64,000 nucleotides of DNA, taken from JABJAG01 sp038137215 (lineage in GTDB: Bacteria; Pseudomonadota; Alphaproteobacteria; UBA6615). The stretch lies in assembly GCA_038137215.1 (NCBI GenBank), contig JAYQBG010000013.1, positions 1-64,000 on the forward strand, read 5' to 3'. How positions within the stretch are numbered: position 1 is the stretch's first letter; each line of letters opens with the position of its first letter. The notes under the pieces are model-generated. The model searched no databases. It saw only the letters and a list, made by a program, of their open reading frames with translations, and was not told the origin of the DNA. The translations under genes and the position numbers were made by a program. Positions 28,953-37,382 of the stretch are shown here, in pieces.

Positions 28953-29881
28953 GGCGTATCCTCTGTGGTTTCCGTTTCGAATGAGATTTCGCGGTGGCGG
29001 ACATCGACCTGGGTGGCGCGCTCGGCCACCCAGTCCCGCAGCTTCTCGGCCACGAAAACGGACCGGTGTTGACCGCCGGTACAGCCAATCGCGATGGTCA
29101 GATAGCTTTTGCCTTCCTCGTTGAACCGGGGCAGCAACAACGCCAGCAAGTCGGTGAGCCGCTCGAAGAAGGCATCAAAATCCGGGTCCGCCATGACATA
29201 GGCACCCACTTCCGCGTCCCGTCCCGTGCGGGCGCGCAAGGTCGGTTCGTAATGGGGATTGCGCAGGAACCGCACATCGATCACCAGATCCGCATCCCGC
29301 GGCACACCGTGCCGGTAGGAGAAGGACGTCACCAGCACCTTGGCCTCGCCCACCGGCGCGCCGACAAGCCGGTCCCGGAGCAAGCGGCCGAATTCGTGAA
29401 TATTGGTCATGCTGGTATCGATCACGATGTCCGCGCCATCCCGCAGGGGCGACAACAGACGGCGTTCGGCAACGATCCCGTCAGCCAGGGGGCGGTCACC
29501 GGCCAGCGGATGGACCCGTCTTGTCTCCGTATAGCGCCGGGCGATCACGTCATTGGCACAATCGAGAAAGATCAGATCGATCCGGTTGGGCACCTGTGTG
29601 CGCAGCGCCTCGATCTCCTGCGCAAAGGCATCGGCGGCAAAGTCGCGCGTGCGCACATCGACCCCGATCGCCAGGCCACGCCCATCGGCAGGCCCCTGCT
29701 GGATAAGGCTCGGCATCAGCCGGATCGGCAGATTGTCGACCGCCTCACACCCCATATCCTCCAGCGCGTTCAGTGCCGTGGACCGTCCCGCACCGGACAG
29801 GCCGGTCACAACCAGCACGCGGCCTGCCAGGGAAGAGGGTGCGGGGCGATCCGTCGTGCCGGTTTCGCTTAACGTCGACAT
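28949..29881 (-). CDS. rapZ: RNase adapter protein RapZ
   Basis: The 310-residue protein has the P-loop GLSGAGRST (27-35), the DNLP motif after it, DVRTRDF and VTSFSYRHGVPRDADLVIDVRFLRNP. The C-terminal domain has IGCTGGQHRSV. In E. coli RapZ directs RNase E to the sRNA GlmZ. The role in alphaproteobacteria is less clear. It is coupled to the EIIA gene. Confidence 0.94.
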   Translation of the reverse strand: MSTLSETGTTDRPAPSSLAGRVLVVTGLSGAGRSTALNALEDMGCEAVDNLPIRLMPSLIQQGPADGRGLAIGVDVRTRDFAADAFAQEIEALRTQVPNRIDLIFLDCANDVIARRYTETRRVHPLAGDRPLADGIVAERRLLSPLRDGADIVIDTSMTNIHEFGRLLRDRLVGAPVGEAKVLVTSFSYRHGVPRDADLVIDVRFLRNPHYEPTLRARTGRDAEVGAYVMADPDFDAFFERLTDLLALLLPRFNEEGKSYLTIAIGCTGGQHRSVFVAEKLRDWVAERATQVDVRHREISFETETTEDTP

Positions 29882-29903
29882 TGCTTTGTACCGCTCAAAA
29901 GTT

Positions 29904-30344
29904 TCACGCGACTATACCGTGCCACGCAGCCTCAAGGCCAAGGCGAACCTTTATCGGTGCAGACGGTTCAAACGGTGCGATGCGCACCAACGGTAGATCG
30001 ACGTCCAGCAGGCGTTCATACGCGGGCTCCGGCATCCTTGGCACGTCATCGGGCACAGTAAGGTCGCAGACCAGCCCGAGCGGCACATCGGCCATGAAAG
30101 CCATCTCCATGATCCCCAACCCCCGCACTTCGAGTCGCCCGGCCAGAGTATCGGGCGGCGATGCGTTTACTTGCCCGTCCAGAAGGTTCAGTTCGACCTG
30201 ATCGTCGGCAACCAGCCGCGCGCCCGCCTCAATCAGCCGCAGCGCCAGATCGGATTTGCCCGCCCCGGACGGGCCGCGCAGCAGGACGCTGCGCCAGGCA
30301 TCTCCGTCGGGCAAGCCGACAGCGGTTCCATGGACGCGGCTCAT
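29904..30344 (-). CDS. hprK: HPr kinase/phosphorylase (short alphaproteobacterial form)
   Basis: Phosphorylates HPr on serine. The 146-residue protein lacks the N-terminal domain of Firmicute HprK, as usual in alphaproteobacteria. It has the P-loop RGPSGAGKSDLALR (23-36), ADDQVEL, and GRLEVRGLGIMEM, the HprK signature. The ATG at 30344 was chosen because homology begins at MSRVHGTAV. In relatives chvG lies directly upstream. Here an unrelated 9-kb cluster intervenes. Confidence 0.92.
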   Translation of the reverse strand: MSRVHGTAVGLPDGDAWRSVLLRGPSGAGKSDLALRLIEAGARLVADDQVELNLLDGQVNASPPDTLAGRLEVRGLGIMEMAFMADVPLGLVCDLTVPDDVPRMPEPAYERLLDVDLPLVRIAPFEPSAPIKVRLGLEAAWHGIVA

Positions 30345-30546
30345 GGGGCCACAAAGTGTGCAAGTTCTGTCATGGGACAATTCTGCCCGAGGCCCTGCCG
30401 GGATACCATGTCGTTTGCACCAGCGTGTCTGTTTTTCCCGTCCGGAACAGGGGTTCGGCGCCACACCCGTGATATAACTTTGGCCAAAGGTCCGCTGGGG
30501 CGACCAATGGCGGGCCGGGGAATGAATTCTTGGGAGAGATCAGTTT

Positions 30547-31668
30547 ATGAGCGAGCAAAAAAAGACCCTGGGACTGGCCGTGATCGGCTGCGGCACCATC
30601 GGACGCATCCGTGCGGAATTCGCGCGCGACTATCCGGGGATCGGCTGGATCGGACTGTGCGACATCAAGGAGGACCTGCTGGACCGGCTGGCCGACGATG
30701 TGGACGCTGATTTCAAAACCTCCAGTTTCGAGGAACTGATCGCGCGACCGGAGGTCGATGCGGTGATCATCGCCACCGACGAAAACCACCACGGCGCCCC
30801 GACCATCGCGGCAGCCAATGCCGGACACGCCCTGTTCATCGAGAAGCCGCTGGCCACCGATGCACGGGAATCCAAACAGGTACTCGATGCCATCGAGGCC
30901 AACAATGTCGATGCGGTGATCGGCTACACCCAGCGATTCCGCCGTCGGTTCCTGACCGTCAAGGAACGCCTCCAGACCGGCCAGATCGGTGAGGTCACCG
31001 GCGTCGTGACCCGCGCCCTGATGAACCGGATGGTCCCGATCGCCACGGTGCAGCGTACCAATCAGCGACAGAACCTGACGCCCATGGTGGTCTCGGGCAC
31101 CCACGCGCTCGACATGTGTATGTGGCTCATGGAAGGCAAGGCGCCGGTCTCGGTCTATGCCCAGTCCAATGACAAGGCATTGTCTCAGTACGGGACCAAG
31201 GATTCGACCTTCGGCATCTTCACCATGGATGACGGGACGATGTTCTCCATGAATATTTCCTGGGCCGCGCCGGTTGTCTGGCCGGGTGCCGTCTATGGAC
31301 TCGAAATCGGGATCATCGGCGACAAGGGCGTAATCGATATCGAGGACACCCATCGCGATCTGGTGATAGCCAGCGAGATTCCCCAGGGGGCCGGATACGC
31401 CCCCGACGGGTTCACGCCAGAGTTTCAGCGCCACGTGGATTTCATGACCAGCTACCCTCCGGGCGATATCTATAACGGGCAGCTCTGGGGGCCGATGCGC
31501 GAGGAAACCGTCTCCTGGTATCAACGGCTCTATACCGGGATGGAAACACCCCATGCCACGGCCCGGGACGGCCATCGCAACCTGATCATGACCATGGCGA
31601 TGGACCTGTCCTCACGGACCGGTGAGCGCCTCGACATGCCGGTCGATCTCAACGCATTCTACGAATAG
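30547..31668 (+). CDS. Gfo/Idh/MocA-family oxidoreductase
   Basis: NAD(P)-dependent sugar or cyclitol dehydrogenase family. The 373-residue protein has the dinucleotide motif VIGCGTIGRIRAEF (12-25), the signature Glu-Lys-Pro at 99-101 (LFIEKPLATDA), GYTQRFRRRF, and the candidate catalytic region SGTHALDMCMWLM. A GGGAGA site precedes the start. It is the first gene of a + strand set with YciI, GntR and a 3-hydroxyisobutyrate-dehydrogenase-like gene. The substrate is unknown. Confidence 0.9.
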   Translation: MSEQKKTLGLAVIGCGTIGRIRAEFARDYPGIGWIGLCDIKEDLLDRLADDVDADFKTSSFEELIARPEVDAVIIATDENHHGAPTIAAANAGHALFIEKPLATDARESKQVLDAIEANNVDAVIGYTQRFRRRFLTVKERLQTGQIGEVTGVVTRALMNRMVPIATVQRTNQRQNLTPMVVSGTHALDMCMWLMEGKAPVSVYAQSNDKALSQYGTKDSTFGIFTMDDGTMFSMNISWAAPVVWPGAVYGLEIGIIGDKGVIDIEDTHRDLVIASEIPQGAGYAPDGFTPEFQRHVDFMTSYPPGDIYNGQLWGPMREETVSWYQRLYTGMETPHATARDGHRNLIMTMAMDLSSRTGERLDMPVDLNAFYE

Positions 31669-31703
31669 ACGCGTGACAGCAGGGCATCGCAGGAGGAACA
31701 ACC

Positions 31704-32099
31704 ATGCCGGAAACATATCCCTGGACCCATATGCTGGAACGGGCGCGGACCAACGGCTTGCTCGGCAAGCAGCTGTTTGTAGTCTTCACCACCCCGAATG
31801 ACGGGATGGAACCGATTCAGGACAACATCAAGGAGCATCTCGCCTATCAGCGGATGCTCGAAGACACCGGCGTCATGTTTGCTGCCGGGCCGATGGCCGA
31901 TGACAGCGGTGAGAACTGGGCCGGCGCGGGCATGGTGGTGGTTCGCGCAGAGTCCCTGGAGGAAGCCGAGGCCATCGCCGCAGCCGATCCGATGCATGCA
32001 GCCGGCGCACGAAGCTACAAGGTTCGGCCCTGGCTGGTGAACGAGGGAACGCTGACGGTCAAGGTCAGTTTCGCATCGGGCATGCGTGAGGTTCTCTGA
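31704..32099 (+). CDS. YciI-family protein
   Basis: The 131-residue protein has the dimeric ferredoxin-like YciI fold pattern, with FVVFTTPNDGMEPIQDN, EHLAYQRMLEDTGVMFAAGPM and SLEEAEAIAAADPMHAAG. YciI relatives include enzymes of aromatic or muconolactone-type metabolism and many proteins of unknown role. It follows the Gfo/Idh/MocA gene by 35 bases with a strong GCAGGAGG-type site, so the two are probably co-transcribed. Confidence 0.85.
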   Translation: MPETYPWTHMLERARTNGLLGKQLFVVFTTPNDGMEPIQDNIKEHLAYQRMLEDTGVMFAAGPMADDSGENWAGAGMVVVRAESLEEAEAIAAADPMHAAGARSYKVRPWLVNEGTLTVKVSFASGMREVL

Positions 32100-32103
32100 C
32101 ATC

Positions 32104-32147
32104 CGGTCTCGTATCCCCGGCCCGCGCGACCCCGGTTCACGAGACCG
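32104..32147. repeat. 9-bp inverted repeat after the YciI gene
   Basis: CGGTCTCGT and its exact complement ACGAGACCG flank 26 bases. No T run follows, so it is not a standard terminator. It lies 96 bases before the GntR start and could be a pair of operator half-sites. Confidence 0.4.
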
Positions 32148-32242
32148 CAACGGGCCCGGATTGACGCTCGGACAGGCGACCACGTATTAAATTCTCCACG
32201 CGGCGCAGTCCGCCTGCGCGGCGAAGGGAAGCGGAACGGTCC

Positions 32243-33019
32243 ATGGCCTCAAAGCCCAACACCAGAAGCCGGAATTCGTCAAAGGCGAAAACATCCGCGC
32301 GCCTCAAACGCGAACCGGGCCGGCCGCTCTACGCCCAGGTCGAGGAAATAATCCGCAAGCGGCTGATCGAGAACTACTGGAAACCGGGAGATGCGCTGCC
32401 GAGCGAGTTCGAACTCGCCGAAGAGCTTTCCGTGAGCCAGGGCACCGTGCGCAAGGCACTGAACGACATGGTGGCCGAGAACCTGCTTGAGCGCCGCCAG
32501 GGCCGCGGCACCTTTGTCTCGGAATACACCGAGCGTCGCACGCTGTTTCTCTACTTCAATCTGAAAAGCCGCGATGGCGAGCAGTCCATGCCCAGCAGCC
32601 GGACCCTGGCCTGCGAGCAGCGCCCGGCCACCGAGAAGGAACGCAATCGCCTCGATCTCGAACCGGGTGCCGGGGTCGTGGCCATGCACCGCGTCCGCGA
32701 ACTGCGCGGTGAACCCGTGATCGTCGAACGCCTGACCCTGCCGCGGGACCTGTTCCCGGGCCTGGGGGGCGACCAGAAACTTCCCGAGAATCTCTATCGG
32801 TTCTATCAGGGCGAATACGGGATCACGATCGCCAAGGCATCGGAATCCGTCGCAGCCGTGGCCGCTGGGGCACTGGAGGCCCAGCTCCTGGGCATCATGC
32901 CCGATGCACCACTTCTGGAGATTGACCGGGTGGCGGTGACCATCGACGGACGCCCCGTCGAATGGCGCGTCAGCCACTGCAACACATCCGACTACACCTA
33001 TGTGGCCGAACGGGGATAG
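32243..33019 (+). CDS. GntR-family transcriptional regulator with UTRA domain
   Basis: The 258-residue protein has an N-terminal winged helix at about residues 30-97 (PLYAQVEEIIRKRLIE, GDALPSEFELAEELSVSQGT, RRQGRGTFVSE). The C-terminal UTRA ligand domain has VVAMHRVRELRGEPVIVE and LLEIDRVAVTIDGRPVEWR. HutC-subfamily members bind small metabolites and repress nearby catabolic operons. The likely targets are the flanking genes, and the perfect palindrome at 38519 is one candidate site. Confidence 0.92.
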   Translation: MASKPNTRSRNSSKAKTSARLKREPGRPLYAQVEEIIRKRLIENYWKPGDALPSEFELAEELSVSQGTVRKALNDMVAENLLERRQGRGTFVSEYTERRTLFLYFNLKSRDGEQSMPSSRTLACEQRPATEKERNRLDLEPGAGVVAMHRVRELRGEPVIVERLTLPRDLFPGLGGDQKLPENLYRFYQGEYGITIAKASESVAAVAAGALEAQLLGIMPDAPLLEIDRVAVTIDGRPVEWRVSHCNTSDYTYVAERG

Positions 33020-33045
33020 TCCCGCGGCTCTGAAGGAGAAACACC

Positions 33046-33933
33046 ATGTCCAAACCCGCCATCGGGGTGATCGGCCTCGGCAATATGGGCCGCGGCATCG
33101 CCAGCAACTTCGCCAAGGCCGGCCACGAAACCGCAGTCTGGGATATCAGTCCCGAGGCCCGCGACAATCTCGCTCAGCTTGACAACATCACGGTGGCAAC
33201 ACCGGGCGAGATGGCGGCCGTAGGCGCGATGATGGTCTATGTGGTCCCGGCCACACCGGAGATCGAGGCTTCCTTCGAAGGGCCGGACGGCGTTCTGGCG
33301 CAGGCGGCCCCGGGCACGATTGTTTTCGATCTGACCACATCCTTCCCCGACGACACCAAACGCCTGGCAGCGCGAGCAGCAGAAGCCGGTCTCCAGTATC
33401 TCGACGCGGCGATGAGCGGGGGTGCAACCGGCGCCGATGCAGGCACCCTGACGCTGATGATCGGCGGCGACGAAGCCACCTTCGAGGCCTGCCGTGCGCG
33501 CCTCGAAGCGATCGCCGACAACATGTACTTCCTCGGCGATGTGGGTGCCGGACACGCCATGAAGCTGATCCACAACATGGTCACGCACTCGATTTTCCTG
33601 ACCACCTGCGAAGCCGGGCGCATGGCCGAACGCGCTGGTCTGAAACTCTCGGACATGATCGATGTGTTCAACACGTCCAATGCACGCTCCTATTCGAGCG
33701 AAGCCCGCTTCCCGCGCCATATTCTCAGCGAGAAATGGGACGCACGCTCCCGGGTCTATAACCTGAACAAGGATCTCGGCATGGCCGTGCGTATGGCTGA
33801 GGGGCTGGGCATGGATGCGCGCTATGCCAAGGAGACCAGCGCCTTCCTCAACAAGGCCATCGAGCGCGGCATGGCCGAAGACGACTACTCCCTGCTTTAC
33901 AAGGTTTTCGACGACATCCGCGAGGACGGGTAG
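33046..33933 (+). CDS. NAD(P)-dependent beta-hydroxyacid dehydrogenase (3-hydroxyisobutyrate dehydrogenase family)
   Basis: The 295-residue protein has the Rossmann motif IGVIGLGNMGRGIA (6-19), the substrate segment DAAMSGGATGADAGTL (120-135), and catalytic Lys-173 with Asn-177 in HAMKLIHNM. These are diagnostic for the 3-hydroxyisobutyrate / tartronate semialdehyde reductase family. The exact hydroxyacid is not determined. It lies 26 bases after the GntR gene with an AAGGAGA site, so it is probably in its operon. Confidence 0.92.
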   Translation: MSKPAIGVIGLGNMGRGIASNFAKAGHETAVWDISPEARDNLAQLDNITVATPGEMAAVGAMMVYVVPATPEIEASFEGPDGVLAQAAPGTIVFDLTTSFPDDTKRLAARAAEAGLQYLDAAMSGGATGADAGTLTLMIGGDEATFEACRARLEAIADNMYFLGDVGAGHAMKLIHNMVTHSIFLTTCEAGRMAERAGLKLSDMIDVFNTSNARSYSSEARFPRHILSEKWDARSRVYNLNKDLGMAVRMAEGLGMDARYAKETSAFLNKAIERGMAEDDYSLLYKVFDDIREDG

Positions 33934-34118
33934 GCGAGCCGGGCCCATGCCCCGGAGAACCGGGCAAAAACCCCGACAACAATGCGCTCCGGCGCGCTCG
34001 CCGCTCTATGACCTGCTTCCCTGAGGGCCTGCCCGTGTAAAGCACGCCCGAGGCGTTCATAGTGCTGTAGATCGATTGAGCCATCGGGCAGGCGTTGGAT
34101 ATTGCCGGTTTCGGTCAT
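33897..34118 (-). CDS. Small hypothetical protein, 73 residues
   Basis: The frame starting MTETGNIQRLPDGSIDLQHY is preceded by a GGGAGC ribosome-binding site. The LPDGSIDxxHYxxxGRA pattern occurs in short alphaproteobacterial proteins of unknown role. Its end overlaps the convergent dehydrogenase gene by 37 bases, which is unusual, so the C-terminal part may not be original. It is divergent from the damaged winged-helix gene. Confidence 0.45.
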   Translation of the reverse strand: MTETGNIQRLPDGSIDLQHYERLGRALHGQALREAGHRAASAPERIVVGVFARFSGAWARLAYPSSRMSSKTL

Positions 34119-34237
34119 GGTGTGCTCCCGTGTTGAATGACAGGTGCACGCTAGGCCGAAGGTCTGATCCCCGCTTGAAGGTTTGCTTGAGTTCATCTTG
34201 AGATTTTCTGGATTTTCGTTTTGAGGACACCGGCGCT

Positions 34238-34941
34238 TTGACCTACCAGTTTTCAGGCTACACGCTCGATCCGGAACGCTACGAACTCACACATGCAGAC
34301 ACGGTCATACCGACCGAGCCGCAGGTCTTCGCCTTTCTTGTGTTCCTGATCGAAAATCGAGACCGGGTGGTATCCAAGGACGAGCTGATCGAGTCCGTCT
34401 AGAACGGCCGCATTGTCTCGGATGCCACGCTGAGCAGCCGGATCAGCGCGGCACGTCAGGCCGTCGGGGATTCCGGCGCGGAACAAGCGGTCATCCGAAC
34501 CGTGTCACGACGCGGCTTCCAGTTCATCGCCCCACTGGACACCCGTCCCAAGACGCCGGTCAGGTTGGATGGACCGGGCNNNNNNNNNNNNNNNNNNNNN
34601 NNNNNNNNNNNNNNNNNNNNNNNNNNNNNNNNNNNNNNNNNNNNNNNNNNNNNNNNNNNNNNNNNNNNNNNNNNNNNNNCCTCACCGGACAACGCCGTGC
34701 AGATGCGTGAAGCCATTGATGGCCTTGATGTGACTGACAGGCTGTCAGAAATCCGGACACCTACATTAATCCTACATTCCGAACGCGAACTCGTAACGCC
34801 GGTGAGCGAATCCCGGTTCATGGCCGCACGTATCAAAACGCCCAATTTGTCTCGCTCGACAGTTCCAACCAGTTCGTGATGAGCCACGAGAGCGCGTGGA
34901 CGCGCGCCATCACCGAGGTGCAGAGTTTTCTGCAGAGCTAG
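34238..34941 (+). pseudogene. Winged-helix regulator fused to alpha/beta hydrolase, disrupted
   Basis: A TTG start at 34238 after TTGAGGAC gives an OmpR-type winged-helix domain (GYTLDPERYELTH, IPTEPQVFAFLVFLIENR, SDATLSSRISAARQAVGDSG, IRTVSRRGFQFI). An in-frame TAG at 34400-34402 stands where the family has Trp (SV-W-NGRIVSD). After an assembly gap the hydrolase C-terminus (DVTDRLSEIRTPTLILHSERE) continues. Near 34832 one base is missing in an A run, so the true end (FVSLDSSNQFVMSHES, TAG at 34939) is read in another frame. With two lesions it is probably inactive. Confidence 0.78.
34580..34679. other. Assembly gap, 100 N
   Basis: Exactly 100 undetermined bases, the conventional filler for a gap of unknown length, inside the winged-helix/hydrolase gene. 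The missing piece should encode the hydrolase nucleophile region. Confidence 0.99.
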
Positions 34942-35861
34942 TCGCGCGGCAGGTACTCGAACAGCTCATCGCGGAAACGGGACATGGTTTTTTCGGTTAC
35001 GGGGCGAACCGCTTCGACGAAGGCGGCCCGTTCCTCCTCGGTGAGTTCGATCAGCTCGTTCTGAGATGGATCGAGGCGTGATCTGATCTCGTCATCCTCG
35101 CCCGCCGCAAAACCGCGCTGCGCCGGGGTGGCGACGGCGAGCGCGTCCTGCACCGCGCCGCGCACATCCTCGGGCCAGGCATCCCAGGTCTCCTTGTGGG
35201 CCAGCACCACACAGGGACCGAAGAAATGTCCGCTCATGGTGATCCAGCGATGGTGCTCATTGATCCCGAAATTGAACGTATTCGTCAGCGGATTTTCCTG
35301 GGCGTCCACGGTACCGTCGGCGCAGGCGCCGGGCAGTTCGGCCACATCCAGCGGCACCGGCACGAACCCCATGGCCGCGAAGCTGTCCTGCTGAAGCTGA
35401 CTGAACAGGGTCCGGATTTTCAGGCCGTCGCAATCCGCCGGGGTGCGGATCGGACGGACGCCGTTGGAGAAGTGGCGGAAACCGTTGTCCCACCAGGCCA
35501 CAATCCGGAAATCCGCCGCCTCGGCCATCTTGTCCATCACCATCTGGCCCAGCGGTCCGTCGAGCATGGCATAGGCCTGCGCCCGGTCGCGGATCAGGAA
35601 CGGCAGATCAAAGAGCGCGATCTCCGGCACCTTGTCGGCCAGGTAGCTCGACGAAAAGTAGCACAGCGTCGTCTCGCCGCTGGCCACCATGGTCAGAAGG
35701 TCGGCGGCCTTGCGGCCATGCTCGGTGACATTGAGTACATGCTCGAAGCCCACACGGTCGCCCAGCGCGCCTTCCAGATGTTCGTCGAAGACCTGCACCG
35801 CGCGGTTGTGGACCGAGCGCGGTCCCTGATAACCGCTGAACTTGATATCGAACTCTGCCAT
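34938..35861 (-). CDS. TRAP-type (DctP) substrate-binding protein without an evident signal peptide
   Basis: The 307-residue protein has the DctP pattern. This includes ALFDLPFLIRDRAQAYAMLDG, DFRIVAWWDNGFRHFSN, the ligand-binding Arg in DGLKIRT, and DGTVDAQENPLTN. It starts MAEFDIKFSGYQGPRS with no hydrophobic leader, and the in-frame extension to 35924 adds none. No DctQ or DctM membrane subunit is nearby. It may therefore be a cytoplasmic or export-defective binding protein. It follows the carboxymuconolactone-decarboxylase-like gene by 11 bases. Confidence 0.85.
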   Translation of the reverse strand: MAEFDIKFSGYQGPRSVHNRAVQVFDEHLEGALGDRVGFEHVLNVTEHGRKAADLLTMVASGETTLCYFSSSYLADKVPEIALFDLPFLIRDRAQAYAMLDGPLGQMVMDKMAEAADFRIVAWWDNGFRHFSNGVRPIRTPADCDGLKIRTLFSQLQQDSFAAMGFVPVPLDVAELPGACADGTVDAQENPLTNTFNFGINEHHRWITMSGHFFGPCVVLAHKETWDAWPEDVRGAVQDALAVATPAQRGFAAGEDDEIRSRLDPSQNELIELTEEERAAFVEAVRPVTEKTMSRFRDELFEYLPRD

Positions 35862-35872
35862 CTGAAAAAATC

Positions 35873-36538
35873 CTACTCTGCGGCCTTGGCCTGATACTCG
35901 TCGAGCGCATCCTCGGCATTCCACCAGCAGGAGCGCATATAGGCGACGTAATCCTCGGGGTCGAGTTCCGTGGATTTCTTGAAACGGTTCATGTTGTCCG
36001 TATCCTCGATATCCAGATCCATCGCATCGTTGAATCGGTTCCAGAAATTGAAGAAGCCCGACACCATGGTGATCTCGAGCACCTGAGTGTCGTTGAAGTG
36101 TTTCTTCAGCTCCGTCAGAGCGGTCTTGTCACGATGATAGTGCCGCTCGGTGAGGCATTCGGCCCAGGCGATCGCGGCCTTGTCGGCCTCGGAGAACAGG
36201 TCGGAATTCCTGTAGTCGCCCTCCAGCGCCAGTGTCTGTTCTTCGGTCAAGCCGAGGGCCTTGCCCAGCGTGGTGTTGTGGCCGATGCAATAGGCGCAGC
36301 CATTGAGCATCGAGGTCTTCACGATTACCAGCATCTTGGTCCAGACATCCAGCTCACCGGTGATCTCGTGCCGCAGGGCGGCAATGAAGAAGCCCATCAG
36401 CGGCTGCATCAGTTTCGGCGCAGCGGCCGCCAGACGCGTTGAATTGGAGACCCGGCCCAGAAGCGCACGTGAACCGTCGAAGATCGCCTTCTGCTCGGGC
36501 GTGGCGTCCTCATCACTGATCAGGGGCAGGTTTGCCAT
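35873..36538 (-). CDS. Carboxymuconolactone decarboxylase/AhpD-family protein
   Basis: The 221-residue all-helical protein has the AhpD-like redox motif NGCAYCIGHNT (Cys-81, Cys-84, His-87) followed by LTEEQTLALEG. AhpD-fold members are peroxidase partners or gamma-carboxymuconolactone decarboxylases. The CxxC-x2-H favours a redox role. It is in a minus-strand set with the TRAP binding protein, the frameshifted gene upstream and a Gfo/Idh/MocA dehydrogenase. Confidence 0.85.
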   Translation of the reverse strand: MANLPLISDEDATPEQKAIFDGSRALLGRVSNSTRLAAAAPKLMQPLMGFFIAALRHEITGELDVWTKMLVIVKTSMLNGCAYCIGHNTTLGKALGLTEEQTLALEGDYRNSDLFSEADKAAIAWAECLTERHYHRDKTALTELKKHFNDTQVLEITMVSGFFNFWNRFNDAMDLDIEDTDNMNRFKKSTELDPEDYVAYMRSCWWNAEDALDEYQAKAAE

Positions 36539-36550
36539 GCTGTTTCCTCC

Positions 36551-37295
36551 TTATGCGACCGGCGGCCAGATGCGCTCACCCACCGTGGGGGAGCCCGGCG
36601 TGTGTTGGGTGTAGCGGACCACGCGACCGGTCCAGTTCTTCTCATCCAGCGCGAGCGCTTCATGGGGTAGTTCGAAGCCCTCCATGCGGGCCTGCAGGGA
36701 TGTGAACTCATACATCACCGAATACTTGGCCCAGCCTGCGACCGAGACCATCACCCGTGTGGCGATACAGCCTTTCATCCGGGCCATATGCGGCAGGCGG
36801 TACTGGGCGTACCAGGCCCCCACATCGAACTGGTTTGCCAGATCGCCGACCCGGAAACTGCCCATCTGGATGGCCGGCCCGGGCGTGGTCCCCCGGCGGG
36901 CGTTGGTCGATATCCGGACCGTCGGTGCGCGCAAAGACCGAAAAGATCGCCGGACGCACACCTTCGCGCAGATCGAGCATCCTGCGGGCTTCCCCGGACA
37001 GCGCTGCCTGCTCGTTCATCACGCCGGGAGCCAGAAGCGTCGCCGGTTCCGGCGCACCCACCAGCATCAGGAACTGGGTGCCGGTACCCAGATCCCGGGT
37101 GTCTTTGGTTTCGGGAAAGGTGTCGCGGACCTTCTGCATATCCGGCCCGCCGCCATCGCTGCGATAGTGGGCCGTCCCGGCAATCCCCGGTTTCGCCTGC
37201 AGGCCCGGCAGATAGTCACCGTGCAGCCAGTCGAGATATTTCTCGCGTCCGTCTTCGGGCAGATCGTACCAGGTCGCCCAGATGCCATTGTCCAT
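36551..37295 (-). pseudogene. Hypothetical protein (possible dimeric alpha/beta-barrel type), frameshifted
   Basis: The N-terminal half (MDNGIWATWYDLPEDGREKY) is read from 37295 down to about 36900. The second half (MGSFRVGDLANQFDVGAWYA, then WAKYSVMYEFTSLQARMEGF) continues in the next frame to 36551. The switch fits one base missing in the C run at 36890-36894. Restored, it would be about 248 residues with two similar halves, each starting like EthD/DUF-type small-barrel proteins. I do not recognise a function. The placement suggests the same catabolic cluster. Confidence 0.65.
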
Positions 37296-37382
37296 GGTCT
37301 CCGTTCCCTCTGTTTCGTCCGCCCCGGTTTGGCAGGGAAAAGCCCGGTGCCACCGATCAGCAGTATTTACGAAACGCAGCGC

